Source: Lingula anatina
Taxonomy: Eukaryota; Brachiopoda; Lingulata; Lingulida; Lingulidae
DNA: 64,000 nucleotides
Direction: 5' to 3'
Assembly: GCF_001039355.2 (NCBI RefSeq)
Contig: NW_019774214.1
Coordinates: 110,214-174,213 of the forward strand
Below the pieces are notes generated by a model. It was given only the letters and a program-made list of their open reading frames with translations. It did not search any database and was not told the DNA's origin. The position numbers and the translations under genes are program-made. This document shows positions 59,113-64,000 of the stretch, one piece after another; within the stretch, counting starts at the first letter, position 1; the number at the start of each line of letters is the position of its first letter.

Positions 59113-59348
59113 ACCATCTACATACACGACGATGAGTATGCAAAATATGACCATTTTAAGTCTTCTGAAATGAATCCCAGAACCACCAGACCCTTATTGG
59201 AGATAAAATCTGAACTAGTGCGTTTCACTGAGGTATTCAAACATACAACTATATCTAGCACCTGCAATGACATGTACTTTAGAAATATTGTCTGTATTCC
59301 AGGTGACTGGTTTCAGCAGGTAGAGACGGATACTATACATTTCACACA

Positions 59349-61648
59349 ATGAATATGCCCTTATTTTACGTCACATTGTTGCTGACTATACTCGTCAGCA
59401 TGTCGGAAGCCAATCGTCAGCACATACCGGATGCTGACACCGACGACGACGAAGACGCCGACACCGTCATTACAGTACCGACCCCGTTCCCCGGTACCAG
59501 CACCGTCAAGGTACCCAAAACAACGGAAAAGGGGACACGGAGACTGAAGCTGACTTTCCCTTCAACTCCTAACCGTCTATGCCCAGGGTAAGACGACAGC
59601 TTACAGTGTACCTATAACATTAGATGCGATCTTTCGAATGCTTGCAACCGAAAAAATACAGCGCATCAGTAAACCTCAGCGACCACTGTGGTGTATATAG
59701 ACAGTCTCTCTTTTAGATGTAATGAAAGTTACATTTCTTTAATGTTAATAGTCACAGGGTATTTTAAGTGTTCTTAAAGTAGATTGGAACGCATAAAGTA
59801 TCCATATAAACTTGATTTGAATTGTATAGATATCACAAACATTTATAATGGATCGTATTGTGTTGTGATTTCAGAGTGCCACTGACGCAAAGAATCGTAG
59901 AATTACGAAATGTCACAGTGGGAAATACCACCATCACAATGGAGCCTGCTGCGATCAACGGAGAAATCACAGCCTTCCCCAGTGAAATATGCGCGTATGT
60001 AAAAATGTTCCACCATTCGTGGTTCCATGCGTATTTAAAGTTAAGGAGAAATAAAAGTGAAGTTACATTATTCTAGTATAAATAATCTCAGCACGTAGAT
60101 TCTATCTGATTATTTTTAAATTTTTTCAACCTTCACATAGATATATATTAGATATATACCTGATAGCGTATTATCCTGCAAGTTTACGTGGATCTGGTAA
60201 TTTCAGATGGAGGATTCAGAAACACTATGGAGACAGCGTCAACATTAAAGGCATTGGTATCTATGAAAAATGGTGAGTTGCATTCTCACTGGACTAACAG
60301 GTGGGGTAGAGATAAAAGCCAAATAAAATATGTCTAAACATACGTGTACACGGAAGCAAAACCAGTAAGTTCACCATCTGCACCAATAATACTTATCACA
60401 CTTTCCTCTAAATTTTAAAATTCCAGAGACTTGGATACTTTTTTAAAAAATTGTGCTTAAAATTCAAAAATGAATTCCATGTATATACATACATACAGTG
60501 TTTTGTAGGTTTGAGATAATCACAACCAAATCATGTTTTAGAATCAGAATTCTACAAAATATTTTTAAATATAAAAAAAGATTATAAAAAAAATATTTTT
60601 AAAACAATATTTTATTTAAACACACCGGAGCGGGCTTTTTGGGGGATAACTGTACTCTTAACATGTTTACCCTCTTAAAATTAAGAATTTAATCTTTATT
60701 TCTATTTTAAAGAAACAAAATACAGGCCATCCATTATCATTTAATTAACCCTACTAAGGGGAAATGAGCACTTAGCCACCCCACGTTTATGGGCTAAAAA
60801 GTCATGCGTAGAAAGTATAATGTAACGGTTATTGCCACTACATCCGATCCGCTTGTAAGGACGGAAAGTTGACTGATACCTTAAGTGTAGTGTCTTTAAA
60901 CACTTGATCAGTGCAATTAAAACTTCATCATGAGATACGCCATATTACAGTACTTTGCAGAAAATCTACAGGTTAAGTGTGTCGACGCGGTGACAATTTT
61001 GCAAATGTGGATAAATTCAACCATTTATGACCAAGTGCAAATTAGGCTTAAAATAAATGCATGGAGTCATTGGACTATGGACCTGCAAGAAATGTATATA
61101 TTAATCATGAGTGCAATTTACCGTAGCATAACATTATAGTTTACAAAGTAACACGTGACATCGGGCAAACTACATGTACGTCCTGTAGCTTTATAAAGGA
61201 AGTGCAAAGTTACTAGGCAAGCGCCTTAGCACCACCTGAAAAAAGAATGTTTCATTTCCACAAATAAACGCATTCAAGGACTGTTTTGAGTCCATGTCTA
61301 GACGTTACAAACGTGCGCAGGAGACGAAATAAATTGTCTATCACACACACAGACACACACACTTTAAAAAAACGACGGTCAAATTCGTTAGTGTCCAGAC
61401 CGAAGCACAACCATATTTGCGGACATGAACCTCCTAACTACCCGACACCGACCACTTACAGGTACCCACATCGTTTATCGCAGACTATTGCGAAAGTTAA
61501 GTTTAATTCTGAAATAGTTCCTCATTTGATATGCAATGGCACCCGAGAAGTGTGTCGGTATGGGTGGAATGTTCAGATGACGTATATCGTACCGTATCCA
61601 AAGTGTTCCGGAGACAGGAGAGAGAAGGGAGCTGGGACGTATTTTTGA
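59349..61648 (+). CDS. Secreted protein P2, paralogue of P1, 4 exons
   Basis: Exons 59349-59587, 59875-59994, 60207-60272 and 61462-61648 (stop TGA); all borders are phase 2, total 612 bp, 203 residues. The signal peptide is clear (MPLFYVTLLLTILVSMSEA). Exon 1 then has an acidic stretch (DADTDDDEDAD) and ends RLCPG. Exon 2 carries RNVTVGNTTITMEP and FPSEICA, exon 3 WRIQKHYGDS and IKGIGIY, and exon 4 VPHLIC, REVCRYGWN and VPYPKC. Exons 2 and 3 are exactly 120 and 66 bp, as in P1 and P3. Several NxT/S sites suggest glycosylation. Unlike P1 it lacks the terminal C-x-C, so exon 4 may be diverged or may continue differently. I do not recognise a named family; a cytokine-like role is inference from size, secretion and Cys pattern. 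Confidence 0.78.
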
Positions 61649-61822
61649 AGACTGTGGTGACATGTAAGGCTCACTATATGCTTATATTCAGATAGTTTTC
61701 AAGGTCGGATATTTACGGATTACGTTTGAAGAAGACACGTGCCATTATACAACCGTACATTTGTCCTGAGTATAACTGAAAAGTCTTGAATTACGGTAAG
61801 CTTCTCCTCTTTTTAATCTCTT

Positions 61823-61827
<5 letters not shown>

Positions 61828-61875
<48 letters not shown>

Positions 61876-61880
61876 CAACA
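61828..61880. repeat. (CA)n microsatellite
   Basis: CT run, then CA units with one AA break. Confidence 0.9.
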
Positions 61881-62103
61881 GTGGCATTGATTAAAACAGA
61901 AGAATATGGTCAACGGTCATCGAAGAAGTCTTTGGCAAATTTTGTTCCATTTCTTTTCAGTACAGAATAAGCATATTATCCTTCTTCAAAACAACATCCA
62001 CATTTTTTATCTCTCTATACGTACGTTGTCTAACTACATTACATATTTGTTTTGTTATATAACAGCCGTAGGGCAAGATATCCAAGTGCCTCATACTGTC
62101 GCT

Positions 62104-63256
62104 ATGACTGTATCTGCTTTTATTCTGATGATGCTCCTGGTCACTACCAGCATTGCTGGCTACACCGTGCCAGAGGCTGATTTCCTTGTTCAGTCTGACA
62201 CCGACTCTGGCGGAGACGCTGCCACCATCATTACTGTCCCGTCACCCTTTTCTGGCACAACCACCGTCAAGGTATCGGCTGTCATGGAGAGTGGTAGCAG
62301 AAGACTGAAGCTCAGTTTCCCTACCACACCTAACCGATTGTGTCCAGGGTAAGACTGCCCTCTACCAAAGTCACAGAGATAATTTATTTCACAATATATA
62401 TTCCTGACTGTTCATTATATGTATAAACTTAACTGTGAGGGGAAAAACGGCCAAATGCTACGTCATCTACCACGTGGTCTCACGTTAAGAGAAGGGTACA
62501 TAGGGCGTCCTACTTGATCCTGTATTCATCTATGATGTTACTTTTTTATTAAAAAAATTGGAAATTATATCACTTCATTTGTATAATTATGGCACCTAAG
62601 TAAATATACTGTATGTCAATATGTTGTTGTATCGACAGGGTACCATTGACTCACTTTATCAGTGAGTTAAGGAATGTCACAATGGAAAACACGACCATCA
62701 CCATGGAACCTGCTTTAATTAATGGAGAAATGACGTCTTTCCCTAGTGAAATATGTGCGTAAGTGTTTAACGTAGTGGAATAATTAGTCAATGCAATGTG
62801 TTATCAAAGCGTGAAATGGAATGGTGTTGTTAAGTCGTCAAAAGACTCAACCTCGAGTGTAGTATGGATGGGAATCACGCGAGATGGCTCAAAGTCTCGC
62901 AAATCAGAGTGAAATCGAACGAAATTCGCAAATTTAAGGGACGGGGCATAATAAAATTGCAGATTAGCAAGCGCATTGCTGCAAGGAACAGAAGCTGATA
63001 GAATGTTTGTCTTAAAACACGCACCTTTGTATAAAAATAATATATTGTTTATAGTTTATGATTTAAAATACTGATTTATGAAATAAATCTACCTCACATA
63101 TAAAATATAATAAAATGATAACTAAAAGATCAGAAAAAAAGTATTTTTTTAAGTTTTGCATTCAGTTAAGCGTGGCTCGGTTCGTTTCAGATGGCGGATT
63201 CAGAAAGGTTATAGGGATAGTGCCAACATAAAAGGAATGGGTGTCTATGACAATTG
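62104..63256 (+). CDS. Secreted protein P3, tandem paralogue of P2, last exon outside window
   Basis: Exons 62104-62348, 62639-62758 and 63191-63256, phase 2 throughout; the fourth exon is not seen before 64000. The Met at 62104 was chosen because it gives a clean signal peptide (MTVSAFILMMLLVTTSIAG) and aligns with P2; earlier ATGs lie before a likely acceptor (ATAACAG). Shared blocks with P2 are ITVPSPFSGTTTVKV, RRLKLSFPTTPNRLCPG, ELRNVT, TTITMEPA, FPSEICA and WRIQKGYRDSANIKG. P2 and P3 are close tandem duplicates with the same exon lengths and introns of different size. Confidence 0.78.
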
Positions 63257-64000
63257 GTGAGTTATTTGTTTTGTTAATAGTCACATGGCTGACAAGCAGG
63301 GTGAAGATCTGGCTGGGAGATTGCAATAATCCACTTTTACATATGACGGCTTAACTCCAATATTTCAGTTTCTCACAAGGCGCCTCCTTTAGGGATGCAC
63401 CGAACAAACCTCTGGACAAACTGTTGTTTTCAACCGTATGATATTCCATAGTTTTAAGTTGTAGAAAATGACACTGTTAAGTTTGTAAAATTGACCACAA
63501 TTATTATAATGTATTTGAATGAATAAAAAGGATAATCCATTAGGCGTTTGTGTTTTTTACTCACTGAATGTACTCGCATATGAAATGTGTCGTTTTACTA
63601 TGCAGTCGAGTTCCTTAACGGCTAACCTGTACGCCAATGACTTTAGTTACAAGTCACAGATTGGAGCATGAAGTTTATAATGTGGTCGGTTGTTATGTTT
63701 ATGACAAACATGTTAAGATTAGACGCATGTTTGTGTAGCGTCATGTAAGGGTCAGCAGTACATATTACGAGTTGAATTGTCAGCAACTGATTCAGGATAT
63801 GTAAGATACAGTTTGAGCATATAAATTCGATATGATGACTCATTTATTTGTGATTTTGAACTCAGTTTCGAACGAAAGTGGTTTTAAACTTGTTCACAAT
63901 CTCTAGATATACAGTTGGCTATTTTTACTATTGAAATGAGTGAATAAGTGTAAAAAATAACAGGAAGAAATTTTAAAAAAAATTAGGAATCACTATCGAG
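63257..64000. other. P3 intron 3 or downstream DNA
   Basis: No acceptor-plus-exon matching the last exon of P1 or P2 was found. Confidence 0.4.

Larger units (their letters stand above)
55651..59348. other. Intergenic DNA with microsatellites
   Basis: No supported gene. CT/CA run at 56710-56782, GT/GC run at 57644-57776, TTTA/TTTG run at 58143-58200, TC run at 59078-59108. The bases just before 59349 (TATTCCAG at about 59295-59302) could be the acceptor of a 5' UTR exon of the next gene. Confidence 0.55.

Overview
The window is animal nuclear DNA. Genes are split by introns with GT/AG borders, and the gene products (an LRR-Roc-COR-CARD protein, a TIR-ankyrin protein, a sodium/choline symporter, a somatomedin-B receptor-like ectodomain) are metazoan families. 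High apparent heterozygosity, many microsatellites, MITEs and a Penelope-like remnant suggest a marine invertebrate such as a lophotrochozoan or an invertebrate deuterostome. The sequence alone does not fix the species. Four single N bases (31124, 40381, 43173, 45643) mark assembly joins, and three of them are bordered by near-identical duplicated sequence.

Layout. 492-8732 (-): a TIR-ankyrin gene. Fourteen intact 99-bp exons each encode one ankyrin repeat and are mixed with four decayed copies, one split by a MITE. A linker exon carries an in-frame UGA just before the TIR exon. 8.9-16.2 kb: transposon remnants (Penelope-like retroelement, SGNH-hydrolase-like fragment), a three-copy dispersed repeat and tandem repeats. 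16662-24877 (-): an eight-exon high-affinity choline transporter (SLC5A7-like) with a complete frame of about 548 residues. 24.9-28.3 kb: MITEs and tandem repeats. 28365-31123 (+): the 5' exons of a membrane-anchored somatomedin-B protein, cut by an assembly join into a Gag-Pol remnant (-). 37124-41707 (+): a five-exon gene for a secreted cysteine-rich protein, with an 803-bp duplication at a join inside its last-but-one exon region. 42992-53223 (-): a Roco gene (LRR-Roc-COR-CARD), preceded by a duplicated partial copy of its 3' part. 54698-55650 (+): an EF-hand protein resembling sarcoplasmic calcium-binding proteins, 5' end missing. 59349-64000 (+): two tandem paralogues of the 37-kb secreted gene, the second running off the window.

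Functionally the window mixes immune-signalling-type architectures (TIR-ankyrin, Roco-CARD, a tandem family of small secreted cysteine-rich proteins with a weak IL-17-like C-terminal pattern) with a neuronal-type transporter and a calcium-binding protein. No operon-like organisation is expected or seen. The most novel item is the secreted family: three genes with identical internal exon lengths (120 and 66 bp), identical phases and a conserved core, which I cannot place confidently in a named family.
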